Positions 8,965 to 19,670 of a stretch of DNA of 43,846 nt are shown here, in pieces (the stretch's first letter is position 1; every line of letters starts with the position of its first letter). This DNA is from an uncultured Pelagibacteraceae bacterium (lineage in GTDB: Bacteria; Pseudomonadota; Alphaproteobacteria; Pelagibacterales; Pelagibacteraceae). The position numbers and the translations under genes are program-made. The notes below the pieces were generated by a model that saw only the letters and a program-made list of their open reading frames with translations, did no database searches and was not told where the DNA came from. The stretch is taken from the NCBI GenBank assembly GCA_902517745.1, contig CABYDS010000008.1:1-43846 (forward strand). Reading direction: 5' to 3'.

Positions 8965-10704
8965 TTAGACTTTTAAAGGTAAGACTTCTATTAGAATTTC
9001 ATTCCTTAAATCTACATTTTTTAGCTCATTCATTGTTGAAACTAATAAATTCACTGTGTTTATATCTAGATCTTCAAGGTTACTTTCACCAACAATATCT
9101 ACTATTTTAATTAGTAATAAGCCTAACTCTCCATTCGATAGCATTTGTTTTATATCAGAGGAAAATTTAAAGTTGTATTCATAAAGGTTTGAGTATTTTT
9201 TATCTATTTTTACACCATCTGATTTAAGCGATTCAATAAGAATCATATCTTTTGTAGAAAAAACATATTTTTTGTTTCTTTTAATTTTTTTCAAAATATC
9301 ATTTGTTTCCTTTTCAGCTTTTGGCAAACTAGTTTTATTTAAAAAGTAATTTAATAATTTTGATTGATGTATTTTTTTGTTATTAAATTTTATCTTTCTC
9401 TCTTTTTTTAGCTTATTGTCGGTATGATTTTCATAAAAGGTAGTAAAATTTGAGGGAACATCATCTTTTTTTATTTTTTTTAAAATTATTTTGATTTCAT
9501 TATCAAACGCATTATCTAATTTTTTTTTTTGGAAAGATTTATATAATTCGGAAGCCATACTTAATCTTTGCTCAACATCAACAGATAAAAGCAATCTTTG
9601 ATATAATAAAGCTCTACCCTCATAATCTGGAAGTAACTTATAAGCATCTTTGGCATTTAATAGTTGTGTTATGTTAAATTGAAATTTTTTATATGTATCT
9701 AGTAGCTCTCTCTCATCAAATACGTTTTCATGAGTTGCTCTTTCTAATAATCTTAAATCTTCTGGATTTTCAATATCAAAGGATTTTGCATTTTTAAGTA
9801 TATTTGATGACGACAAATAATTCCAGATATATCTAGGTGAGTCCATTTTTGGCTCATAATTAAAATCATTATTTGTTTTATGAGATAAGTGAAAATATAA
9901 AATATTTTCGTCTGAAATTATTTCATCTTTGCTTGCGTAACCCATTAATATATTAAATTTATTTTCAAAAAAAGTGTCAATCTCATCCAATTCTTTTGAC
10001 AAATCAAAAAGTAGTTGAGCTTGTTCTTTTTTATCCTCTAGAATTAAACAATAAATTTTAAAATTGTTTAAATATTTATCAGTAATAGCAACACTAATAT
10101 TAAATATTTCACATGCTTTTTTTAATTCAGAGTTTGAAAGAAAATACTCTGAATAAAATTTAATCAATTTATTTTTATTTGAAACTTCAGAATTATTGAT
10201 TAAAAATTCTTTAATTAAATCAAAATCTTTTTTGTTTATTAAATGATTAAACTTAAACTCTAAAAATTCCTCTTCAGTAATATTATTTGTTGGAATATAT
10301 GAATTTGTTAGTAAAGCTATATCTAATATTTTTTTTGAAAATTCAGATAAGTTTCTATTTAAATTTTTATTTAATATACTTTTAATTAACTCACCATCAC
10401 TGTTCGACCACATATCAATTTTTAGGCCATTCTGTGCAGGATCATATAGTCCAGCTAATTTTATAGTGGAAGACTCAATTTCTTTATTTATCACTATCTC
10501 AGATTTAGATTGAACTGATAATGTCTTATTAGTATTGAGATTAATACTTTCATTTATATTTGAAGTAGAATTTTCATTATTAATAATATCTTTTTTTTCA
10601 ATTTTCCATATATCGATTGGTTCATTGGCAAAAGAACAAGTATAAAAAAATAAAATTAACGTTAGTTTGGATATTATTTTACTTAATTGTTTTAAAATTT
10701 TCAT
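8965..10704 (-). CDS. Exported protein of unknown function
   Basis: I do not recognise this 579-residue protein. It has a plausible signal peptide: a basic start, a hydrophobic run of about residues 12-23, and a likely cleavage near SFANEP. A low-complexity Asn/Ser/Ile-rich stretch of about 50 residues follows. The rest looks mostly alpha-helical, with Leu/Lys-rich segments that could be tetratricopeptide-like repeats; no catalytic motif is visible. Codon and base use match the neighbours, so there is no sign of recent transfer. It precedes def by 14 bases in the same direction and its start lies inside a small upstream membrane-peptide gene. A periplasmic or cell-envelope role is inference. 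Confidence 0.8.
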   Translation of the reverse strand: MKILKQLSKIISKLTLILFFYTCSFANEPIDIWKIEKKDIINNENSTSNINESINLNTNKTLSVQSKSEIVINKEIESSTIKLAGLYDPAQNGLKIDMWSNSDGELIKSILNKNLNRNLSEFSKKILDIALLTNSYIPTNNITEEEFLEFKFNHLINKKDFDLIKEFLINNSEVSNKNKLIKFYSEYFLSNSELKKACEIFNISVAITDKYLNNFKIYCLILEDKKEQAQLLFDLSKELDEIDTFFENKFNILMGYASKDEIISDENILYFHLSHKTNNDFNYEPKMDSPRYIWNYLSSSNILKNAKSFDIENPEDLRLLERATHENVFDERELLDTYKKFQFNITQLLNAKDAYKLLPDYEGRALLYQRLLLSVDVEQRLSMASELYKSFQKKKLDNAFDNEIKIILKKIKKDDVPSNFTTFYENHTDNKLKKERKIKFNNKKIHQSKLLNYFLNKTSLPKAEKETNDILKKIKRNKKYVFSTKDMILIESLKSDGVKIDKKYSNLYEYNFKFSSDIKQMLSNGELGLLLIKIVDIVGESNLEDLDINTVNLLVSTMNELKNVDLRNEILIEVLPLKV

Positions 10705-10819
10705 TAGGCAAGATTACTTCAATTTTTTTGTTTGGGGATGGAAAATCAATCTGACTCAAAACAACAATAGACAAAATTAATATAAAAAAAATTATTCCAG
10801 CTTTAATTGCAAATTTCAT
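10679..10819 (-). CDS. Small single-membrane-segment protein, hypothetical
   Basis: A 46-residue open frame starts with ATG at 10819 and ends with TAA at 10681-10679. It codes for a short basic start, a strongly hydrophobic segment (about residues 7-22, IIFFILILSIVVLS) and a short polar tail. An AGGA sequence lies roughly 12 bases upstream of the ATG. The frame overlaps the start of the downstream exported-protein gene by 26 bases, a spacing typical of coupled genes. It fills most of an otherwise empty gap after the divergent aroK promoter. Function unknown; a chance frame cannot be excluded. Confidence 0.5.
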   Translation of the reverse strand: MKFAIKAGIIFFILILSIVVLSQIDFPSPNKKIEVILPNENFKTIK

Positions 10820-10835
10820 ATTATGTTATATTCCT

Positions 10836-10865
10836 TTGTAGTATAATGTTTTAAAAGCATATAAT
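10836..10865 (+). promoter_or_regulatory. Candidate sigma-70 promoter for aroK-aroB
   Basis: TTGTAG at 10836-10841 and a perfect TATAAT at 10860-10865 are spaced by 18 bases, and would start a transcript about 45 bases before the aroK ATG. A second TATAAT (10842-10847) overlaps a TATACT on the opposite strand (10845-10840) that could serve the leftward genes. Matches to -10 boxes are common by chance in such AT-rich DNA. Confidence 0.4.
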
Positions 10866-10915
10866 TTTGTAAAATCAAAATAAGACATATTTGTGTTTTT
10901 TCAACTTAGAAATAT

Positions 10916-11440
10916 ATGGAATCAAATAAAAATCTAGTTTTAGTAGGTATGATGGGCTCGGGAAAGACATCAATAGGAAAATTGATTTCTAAACAAACCA
11001 AACTTAAATTTATTGATATAGATGATAAAATTGAAGAAAAAGAAAAAATGAAAATTGCAGAAATTTTCAAAAAAAAGGGAGAAAAATACTTCCGTGAATG
11101 TGAAGAAGAAATAACATTATCATGTTTAAAAGGTGAGAAACAAATTTTATCACTAGGTGGAGGTGCATATATTAATACTAATATTAGGAAAGAATGTAAG
11201 AAAAGTTCTTTTAGTTTTTGGTTGAATTGGAAAAAAGATATAATAATTAAAAGAATAAATGGTAGCAAAAAAAGACCTCTGGCTATGATATTAAGTGAAA
11301 CAGATCTAGAGAGACTAATAAATGAAAGGGCAAAAATATATAGTTTGGCAGACTTCACAATTAATTGTGATCAGCTAAATAAAAATGAAATAGCAAATAA
11401 AATCATAAAAAAATATGAAACAAAAAATAATAAAGGTTAA
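10916..11440 (+). CDS. aroK: Shikimate kinase
   Basis: AroK phosphorylates shikimate at the 3-hydroxyl with ATP. The 174-residue protein shows the P-loop GMMGSGKTSIGK, the DIDDKIEE segment (shikimate-binding Asp), the LGGGAYIN glycine loop and the lid region with KKRPLA. Size is normal. It is followed by aroB with a 26-base overlap, the standard aroKB pair. The region upstream holds a candidate promoter. Confidence 0.95.
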   Translation: MESNKNLVLVGMMGSGKTSIGKLISKQTKLKFIDIDDKIEEKEKMKIAEIFKKKGEKYFRECEEEITLSCLKGEKQILSLGGGAYINTNIRKECKKSSFSFWLNWKKDIIIKRINGSKKRPLAMILSETDLERLINERAKIYSLADFTINCDQLNKNEIANKIIKKYETKNNKG

Positions 11441-12530
11441 AACTAAAAGTAAAAATTATGAAGTTCATATTGGTACTAATCTAATTCCAAAACTGAAAAA
11501 TATTTTAAAAAAAAATAAAATATTATTTTCAAAATGTTTGATTGTAATTGACAGTAAGTTACCAAAAAAATTTAGAACATTACTCTTAAAAAATTTAAAA
11601 AATCAAAAAATTTATACTTTAAATTTTAATGCAAATGAAAAAAATAAAAGTTACTTAAGTATTGACAAAATACATAATGTTTTATTTAAAAATAATTTTT
11701 ATAGAGAGGACTGTATAATTTCATTTGGAGGAGGAATTACAGGAGATGTAGTTGGATATGCAGCCAGCACATATAAAAGAGGGATAAAATTTATTAACAT
11801 ACCTTCCACTTTATTAGCTCAAGTCGACTCTTCTATAGGCGGAAAAACAGGTATTAACAATAAATTTGGAAAAAATCTTGTAGGAAGTTTTTATCAGCCA
11901 GATTTAGTAATTTCAGATATTAATTTACTACACACCCTCCCCAAAAGAGAAATTATATGTGGATATGCTGAAATATTAAAAAGTAGTTTAATTGATAGCA
12001 AAAAAAATTTTGTTTTTTTAGATAAAAATTTTAATAATATTTTAAACCTTAAAGGAAGTTTTATAATTAACGCAATTTTAAATAGCTGTTTATTAAAAAA
12101 AAAAATTATTGAAAAAGATGAAAAAGAAAAAAATTTAAGAAAATCTTTAAATCTTGGTCATACTTTTGCTCACGCATATGAGGCTACTCTTGGTTACTCA
12201 AAAAAATTAAATCATGGAGAAGCTGTTATATTTGGTTTAATGAATGCTATAAATTTTAGTAAAGAAAAAAAAATTATTTCAGATAGAAATTCAGAATTAA
12301 TAAATAATCATATTAAAAAGATAAAAATTAAAAATAAATATAAAGATCTTTTTAATAAAAAGAAAATTACATCAATTCTAAATTTTATGAAAAGTGATAA
12401 AAAAAATAAGTCAGATAATATAAACTTAATATTAATAAGGAATTTTGGTAAATTAAACCTAAATTATCAGGCCAAATCTGGTGAAATGAATAAGTTTTTA
12501 TTAAAAGAATTAAATAAAGCTTATTTGTAA
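11415..12530 (+). CDS. aroB: 3-Dehydroquinate synthase
   Basis: AroB cyclises DAHP to 3-dehydroquinate, the second shikimate-pathway step, using NAD and a divalent metal. The 371-residue protein shows the NAD-site GGGITGDVVGYAASTYKRG block, the PSTLLAQVDSSIGGKTGIN block, and metal-binding histidines in LNLGHTFAHAYEA and LNHGEAV. The ATG lies within the end of aroK. The 3' end runs 21 bases into bolA on the other strand. Confidence 0.96.
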   Translation: MKQKIIKVKTKSKNYEVHIGTNLIPKLKNILKKNKILFSKCLIVIDSKLPKKFRTLLLKNLKNQKIYTLNFNANEKNKSYLSIDKIHNVLFKNNFYREDCIISFGGGITGDVVGYAASTYKRGIKFINIPSTLLAQVDSSIGGKTGINNKFGKNLVGSFYQPDLVISDINLLHTLPKREIICGYAEILKSSLIDSKKNFVFLDKNFNNILNLKGSFIINAILNSCLLKKKIIEKDEKEKNLRKSLNLGHTFAHAYEATLGYSKKLNHGEAVIFGLMNAINFSKEKKIISDRNSELINNHIKKIKIKNKYKDLFNKKKITSILNFMKSDKKNKSDNINLILIRNFGKLNLNYQAKSGEMNKFLLKELNKAYL

Positions 12531-12770
12531 AGAATGAATATCAGTTTTCAGTTCTTCGCTTAAAATTTTGTAAATTACTTTATTAGACTGAATTCTTTTC
12601 ATTTTTTTTAATATGTCAGAATTTATTTCTAATTTAATATGAAATTTGCCTTTTTGATGTGAATTGTGTTTTAAATGCTTATAAGTGTTGTCAATTATCC
12701 TTAAGTCTTTTATGGAACTATCTTTCAAAAGTTTATTTTCAATTTTTTTTGAAAGTTGATTAATATCCAT
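12510..12770 (-). CDS. bolA: BolA family protein
   Basis: An 86-residue BolA-fold protein. Family marks are the helix with IENKLLKDSS, the HLKHNSHQKGKFHIKLEI core carrying the conserved histidine region and beta strand, and the RIQSNKVIYKILSEEL helix (the helix-turn-helix-like part, normally RHRxVY). BolA-type proteins pair with monothiol glutaredoxins in Fe-S cluster handling. An upstream in-frame extension exists but would run into the divergent J-domain gene; the ATG at 12770 gives the normal family length. Only 20 bases separate it from the start of the divergent gene. Confidence 0.9.
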   Translation of the reverse strand: MDINQLSKKIENKLLKDSSIKDLRIIDNTYKHLKHNSHQKGKFHIKLEINSDILKKMKRIQSNKVIYKILSEELKTDIHSLQISFI

Positions 12771-12790
12771 TAAACTTGATATTATATAAT

Positions 12791-13324
12791 ATGAAAAATA
12801 TTTGTGAATGGAATAATTGTAACAAAGAGGGACTTTACAAAGCTCCAAAAGAAAAGGATAACAGCAAAGAATATAGGCTTCTCTGTCTTGAGCATGTAAG
12901 AGAGTTTAATAAAAGCTGGAATTATTTTTCAGGTATGAGCGACGAACAAGTAATCAACTTTTTAAAATCTGACATGACATGGCATAAGCCAACACAGAGC
13001 TTTAGTTCTTCAGATAATTTTTTCAAAATATTATGGAATAATACTTTAAAAGATGAAAATGGAAAATTTAAAGATTTTAGTAACTTGAATCATATGAATA
13101 AGTTTAAGTTTAATAGTAATGATCTTAAAGCCTTTGAAATTTTGGGTGTTGGAGTTGGTTTAAAATGGGCCAAAATACAAGAAAAATTCAAAAGACTTGT
13201 TAAAAAATTTCACCCTGATATGAATGCTGGCAATAAAAAATTTGAAGATAAGCTTAAAGTGATAACTTTAGCTTATACCCAATTAAAAAATACTTATAAG
13301 GACAAAATTGACAACAAATATTGA
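12791..13324 (+). CDS. J-domain (DnaJ-like) molecular chaperone
   Basis: A 177-residue protein with a C-terminal J domain (about residues 116-172). It contains the HPD signature in [10 protein letters not shown] and flanking helices (AFEILGVG..., FKRLVKKF). The N-terminal part has a CEWNNC...CLEHV arrangement that could bind zinc, followed by the [12 protein letters not shown] block. I recognise this combination as an alphaproteobacterial J-protein family next to cobS/cobT. It would stimulate an Hsp70 partner such as DnaK. A TTG start at 12776 is possible, but the ATG at 12791 gives the family's usual N-terminus. The stop overlaps the cobS start by 17 bases. Confidence 0.9.
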   Translation: MKNICEWNNCNKEGLYKAPKEKDNSKEYRLLCLEHVREFNKSWNYFSGMSDEQVINFLKSDMTWHKPTQSFSSSDNFFKILWNNTLKDENGKFKDFSNLNHMNKFKFNSNDLKAFEILGVGVGLKWAKIQEKFKRLVKKFHPDMNAGNKKFEDKLKVITLAYTQLKNTYKDKIDNKY

Positions 13325-14282
13325 ACAGACCCCAGATATTAAATTATCGATAAAACAAACATTCGGTATTGATTCTGATATGGAAGTAGAAGCATTTTCA
13401 AAAAAAACTGATTATGTACCAGATATAGATAAAACTTATAAATTTGATAAAGACACAACCTTAGCAATCCTCTCAGGATTTTCATTTAATAAAAGAGTCC
13501 TTGTACAGGGTTATCATGGAACAGGTAAATCCACACATATAGAACAAATTGCAGCTAGATTAAACTGGCCATGTATCAGAATTAACTTAGATAGCCATGT
13601 TAGTAGAATAGATTTAATTGGTAAAGACTCAATTGTAATCAAAGATGGAAAACAAGTTACAGAATTCAAGGAAGGAATTCTTCCTTGGTCGATACAAAAT
13701 CCAGTAGCTTTAGTATTTGATGAATATGATGCTGGTAGACCAGATGTGATGTTTGTAATTCAAAGAGTTTTGGAAGCTGAGGGAAATTTTACTTTATTAG
13801 ATAAGAATAAGGTTATTAAACAAAATAAATATTTTAGATTATTTGCAACTTCAAATACTGTTGGTTTGGGAGATACAACCGGACTTTATCATGGTACACA
13901 ACAAATAAACCAGGGACAAATGGATAGATGGAACATCGTTACAACATTAAATTATTTAGCTTTAGAAAAAGAAATGGAAATTATTTTAGGAAAAAACAAG
14001 TCTCTAGATAATAATAAAGGTAAAGAGAGAGTTGCAAACATGATAAAAGTTGCGACATTAACAAGAAAAGGCTTTATGGCTGGAGATATTTCAACTGTTA
14101 TGAGTCCTAGGACAGTACTACATTGGGCAGAAAATTCTGAAATATTTAAAGATGTGGGCTATGCATTCAGAGTAACTTTTTTAAATAAATGTGATGATGT
14201 AGAAAAGAATACAATCGCAGAATACTATCAAAGATGTTTTGGTGAAGAATTGCCAGAGTCGATGATAAATATTCAGGTTTAA
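13308..14282 (+). CDS. cobS: CobS-type AAA+ ATPase (cobaltochelatase subunit family)
   Basis: A 324-residue MoxR-related AAA+ ATPase matching CobS nearly throughout. It has Walker [10 protein letters not shown] (68-76), the [14 protein letters not shown] block, Walker [11 protein letters not shown], and the [19 protein letters not shown] sensor region. In aerobic cobalamin synthesis CobS and CobT form an ATP-driven chaperone-like complex that lets CobN insert cobalt. The start is a TTG at 13308 inside the J-domain gene; the next Met would remove conserved N-terminal residues ([12 protein letters not shown]). It is coupled to cobT by TAATG. No cobN or other cobalamin genes are in the window, so the true target is uncertain. 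Confidence 0.94.
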   Translation: MTTNIEQTPDIKLSIKQTFGIDSDMEVEAFSKKTDYVPDIDKTYKFDKDTTLAILSGFSFNKRVLVQGYHGTGKSTHIEQIAARLNWPCIRINLDSHVSRIDLIGKDSIVIKDGKQVTEFKEGILPWSIQNPVALVFDEYDAGRPDVMFVIQRVLEAEGNFTLLDKNKVIKQNKYFRLFATSNTVGLGDTTGLYHGTQQINQGQMDRWNIVTTLNYLALEKEMEIILGKNKSLDNNKGKERVANMIKVATLTRKGFMAGDISTVMSPRTVLHWAENSEIFKDVGYAFRVTFLNKCDDVEKNTIAEYYQRCFGEELPESMINIQV

Positions 14283-16072
14283 TGAACAAAGATGATCTTA
14301 TAAAAGAGCAATTTAAACAAGCTTTAAACTCAACGATTAAAGCGATTTCAGGTGAAACATATCCGTTAAAAGACAAAAAAAATTTAAAAGAATTTAATAT
14401 TTCTAAATTTGATAATTTAAAAGATAAAGAAAACTTTGTTAAATTAAGAGCAGAAGCAGATTCAGAGGCATTAAAAAGAAAATTTTCTGATAACTCCACT
14501 TTGGAACAAAATATTCCAAAAACACCTACTTGTCATACACTTTATAAAATTTCTGAAAAAATAAGATATGAACTTTTAGGGTCACAAATGATGAAGGGAA
14601 TTTCTAAAAATTTAATGACCAAATACAACAATAAGATTGGTGTGGCAAAATCTGAAAATATAAAAAAGAAAGAAGAATCTAATGTTTCTGAAGCTTTTGA
14701 GTATTACATGCTTAATAAACTAATGAATGTAAGTTTATCAAAAAGTGCTGAAAAAATTTTATCATTCTGGAAAAATGATTTCGAAAAATCTTTAGATAAA
14801 CACATTGATTTTTTAAAAGAAAATGCAGAAAATCAAGACATATACAATTCCAAAATATCAGAAATTCTCCAGAATATGGAAATCTTTGAGTCCGAAGAAG
14901 AAAACAAAAGGGAAGAGCAGAAAGAAGATGAGCGAGATAATAATAATTCAAAAGATGATCAAAAAGCAGACAATGGAGAGTCTCAAGAAAGAGAAGAGGA
15001 AGACAGTATCAATGAAGGTCTTGATAGTTCTGACGAAATGAATGAATTTAGACTTGATGAACAACTAGGAAATGATGACACTGAAAATAATGAAATAGAA
15101 AATATTGTTCAGAAAAAAAATTTAGGAATAAGTAATAAAGAATATAAAATATATACTTCAGAATTTGATGAGACAGCAAAAGCAGAAACACTGGAAAACT
15201 CTGAGGAAATTTCTAAATTAAGAAAAAATTTAGATCAACAGCTAACTAGTTTCCAAGACATAATTACGAAACTTGCAAATAAATTACAAAGACAGTTACT
15301 TGCAAAACAAAATAGATCTTGGGAATTTGATCTTGAAGAAGGTTTATTAGATAGTTCAAAATTACCAAGAATAATAATTGATCCATATAATTCTCTTTCT
15401 TTTAAAAAAGAGAAAGATTTAGAGTTTAAAGATACAGTTGTGACTTTGCTCATTGATAATTCCGGATCTATGAGAGGAAGACCGATTACTATTGCCGCTC
15501 TTTGTGCCGATATATTATCTAGAACACTTGAAAGATGTTCAGTTAAAGTAGAAATACTTGGTTTCACAACAAAGAATTGGAAGGGTGGTAAGAGTAGAGA
15601 AAAGTGGAATAAACTTGGAAAATTAAAAAATCCAGGACGTTTAAATGATTTAAGACACATAATTTATAAATCTGCTGACACTCACTGGAGACAATCAAAA
15701 AAAAATTTAGGCTTAATGCTAAAAGAGGGTTTGCTTAAAGAAAATATTGACGGAGAAGCTATTACTTGGGCTTTCAACAGACTTAAGAAAAGAAAAGAGG
15801 AAAGGAAAATTCTTATGGTGATTTCGGATGGAGCTCCAGTTGATGACTCAACATTATCCGTTAACTCAGGTGATTTTTTAGAAAAACATCTAAAGCAAAC
15901 TGTAAAATCAATAGAAAACAAAAGCGATATCGAAATTCTTGCAATAGGTATTGGTCACGATGTTTCGAGGTATTACAAAAAAGCTATAAAAATTGCTGAT
16001 GTTCAAGAGTTAGGCGATGTAATGATTGGTCAGCTTAGTGGTTTGTTTGAAAATAATAAAAAATTACACTAA
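14282..16072 (+). CDS. cobT: CobT-type VWA protein (cobaltochelatase subunit family)
   Basis: A 596-residue CobT-like protein. It has a helical N-terminal half and a highly acidic, Glu/Asp/Asn-rich linker at about residues 200-275, as is typical of CobT. A C-terminal von Willebrand factor A domain starts near residue 375, with the metal-ion-dependent adhesion site [11 protein letters not shown] and a later [13 protein letters not shown]. CobT works with the AAA+ partner CobS, here directly upstream and overlapping by one base. The conserved J-protein-cobS-cobT order suggests one complex. The partner chelatase CobN is not in view, so a role other than cobalt insertion is possible. Confidence 0.93.
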   Translation: MNKDDLIKEQFKQALNSTIKAISGETYPLKDKKNLKEFNISKFDNLKDKENFVKLRAEADSEALKRKFSDNSTLEQNIPKTPTCHTLYKISEKIRYELLGSQMMKGISKNLMTKYNNKIGVAKSENIKKKEESNVSEAFEYYMLNKLMNVSLSKSAEKILSFWKNDFEKSLDKHIDFLKENAENQDIYNSKISEILQNMEIFESEEENKREEQKEDERDNNNSKDDQKADNGESQEREEEDSINEGLDSSDEMNEFRLDEQLGNDDTENNEIENIVQKKNLGISNKEYKIYTSEFDETAKAETLENSEEISKLRKNLDQQLTSFQDIITKLANKLQRQLLAKQNRSWEFDLEEGLLDSSKLPRIIIDPYNSLSFKKEKDLEFKDTVVTLLIDNSGSMRGRPITIAALCADILSRTLERCSVKVEILGFTTKNWKGGKSREKWNKLGKLKNPGRLNDLRHIIYKSADTHWRQSKKNLGLMLKEGLLKENIDGEAITWAFNRLKKRKEERKILMVISDGAPVDDSTLSVNSGDFLEKHLKQTVKSIENKSDIEILAIGIGHDVSRYYKKAIKIADVQELGDVMIGQLSGLFENNKKLH

Positions 16073-17344
16073 TTTTTTTAAATTTTTATTTTCCCACTCT
16101 ATTTTTACTTCGGCTCCACCTCTAGTTTCTGAATTTCTAATTGTTATTTTGGCAGAATTTTTTTCTAACAAAGTTTTGCCTATAAAAATCCCTAAGCCTA
16201 ATCCAGTTTTTTTATTATCTTTAGGTTTAAGTGTCTTAATATAAGGCTCTCCAATCTTATTAATTATATCTTTTGGTATACCAGGACCATCATCCTCTAC
16301 TGTTATTTCAGTCTTTTGACTGTCACTTTTGATAGCAATATAGATATTTTCATTTGAAAATTTGTTAGCATTTCCAATGAAATTCCTCAAACCATAAACA
16401 ATTTCAACAGATTTTAATATTTCAAATGAGTTGGAATCTTGCTCTTTATCAATATTGAAATTCTTATTTGAAATTTCCTTAAATGAGTTAACTATCTCGC
16501 TAATATAATCGTAAAGCGTTTTGTTTTTATCAATAAAATCATCTTCTATCGTAGGATTTAATGTTAGTTTTTTTAAAATATCATTACACCTATTAACTTG
16601 ACTAATTAATAGTTCGAGATCTTTTTTTATATCATCATTGTCTTTAAATTGATCAAAAAGATCATGAGAAATAATTTTAATAGTAGACAAAGGAGTACCA
16701 AATGAATGAGCAGCGGCAGCGGCTTGTCCCCCAAGTGAAACGAGTTCGTGTTCTTTGGAAATTACTTCTTGGATTTTATCCAAAGCATCTTTCCTAAGGT
16801 TTGTTTCTTGTCCAAAAATAAATGCAAAATAGTTCAAAAAAAATAATGCAATTATCAATGCTAAAGGAATTGCATAGTAATAATATAAGCTGATACTATA
16901 TTCATCTAGTGGTTTAGGTAGCTCATAATGATAAAAAGTTAAAATTATAATCGATGCTAGAGTAATTAAAATTAAAGCAATATTTGTTTTAATATTTAAA
17001 TTGGATGCAGCAAAGATGCTTGGTATCAAAAGAAATATTGAAAATGGATTTAAAATACCACCAGATAAATAAAGTAAAGCGCTCAATTGAAGTATATCTA
17101 AAGTTAAAAAATTAAAAGAAGTTAAGTTTGAAAGTATTGGTTTTTTATAAAAAAACATTAAATAAAAGTTACTTAGAGCTCCAACAAAAATTATAAGATT
17201 AGATAAAATAAAATTGAACTCAAAACCAAAAATAAATTTGACTGTATTTATAGTTATAAATTGACCTAAAATCCCAATCCATCTTAAATTGATATAAGTC
17301 GACTTATTTAATGATGCTGATTTGACAGATTGTTTTAAATCCAT
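16064..17344 (-). CDS. regB: RegB/PrrB-type redox sensor histidine kinase
   Basis: A 426-residue membrane histidine kinase. About six membrane segments fill residues 20-180. They include a [12 protein letters not shown] stretch (about 95-106) that corresponds to the quinone-sensing GG-NPF region of RegB. The H-box [15 protein letters not shown] (H213) is the RegB-type form. Cys253 in [11 protein letters not shown] corresponds to the redox-active cysteine of RegB. Kinase boxes follow: NANKFS (N), DDGPGIP (G1) and GLGLGIF (G2). In relatives RegB controls respiratory and redox genes through RegA; no regA is nearby. The ATG directly follows the gyrB stop, and the end overlaps cobT by 9 bases. Confidence 0.9.
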   Translation of the reverse strand: MDLKQSVKSASLNKSTYINLRWIGILGQFITINTVKFIFGFEFNFILSNLIIFVGALSNFYLMFFYKKPILSNLTSFNFLTLDILQLSALLYLSGGILNPFSIFLLIPSIFAASNLNIKTNIALILITLASIIILTFYHYELPKPLDEYSISLYYYYAIPLALIIALFFLNYFAFIFGQETNLRKDALDKIQEVISKEHELVSLGGQAAAAAHSFGTPLSTIKIISHDLFDQFKDNDDIKKDLELLISQVNRCNDILKKLTLNPTIEDDFIDKNKTLYDYISEIVNSFKEISNKNFNIDKEQDSNSFEILKSVEIVYGLRNFIGNANKFSNENIYIAIKSDSQKTEITVEDDGPGIPKDIINKIGEPYIKTLKPKDNKKTGLGLGIFIGKTLLEKNSAKITIRNSETRGGAEVKIEWENKNLKKLV

Positions 17345-19403
<2,059 letters not shown>

Positions 19404-19573
19404 TAATTTTTAATATGGAAGAAATTTTTATAACATTTTTACAAAAAATTTAAAAATGGTAGAACTGCAAATGCTTAAATAAGTGTTGAATACCAACATT
19501 TATTTGATGTTTTTTAGATTTTTTTTCTATTTTAGTAAAACCCGGTAAAAAGATCAGTTTTCTAACAAAAATA

Positions 19574-19663
19574 TGGCGGAGAGAATGGGATTCGAACCCA
19601 TGATAGAGCTTCCCCTATACACGCTTTCCAAGCGTGCGCCTTCAACCACTCGGCCACCTCTCC
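19574..19663 (-). tRNA. tRNA-Ser(GGA)
   Basis: The minus strand gives a class II (long variable arm) tRNA: GGAGAGG acceptor 5' strand, D-arm GCCGAGTGGTTGAAGGC, anticodon arm ACGC-TTGGAAA-GCGT with anticodon GGA, a variable arm, the T-arm GGGTTCGAATCCC and a closing CCTCTCC-compatible 3' strand. A genomic CCA follows the discriminator G. It lies only 7 bases after the lepA stop and 170 bases before gyrB on the same strand. Confidence 0.97.
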
Positions 19664-19670
19664 AAAATAC

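Noticed and set aside
12771..12848. N-terminal extension of bolA across the J-domain gene start
   Set aside because: The extra 26 residues are not BolA-like and overlap a well-supported divergent gene; the ATG at 12770 fits family length.
19500..19573. Possible terminator after tRNA-Ser
   Set aside because: Only a weak TTTTA/TAAAA pairing around CCGGG with a nearby A-rich run is visible; no GC-rich stem with a following T tract could be drawn.
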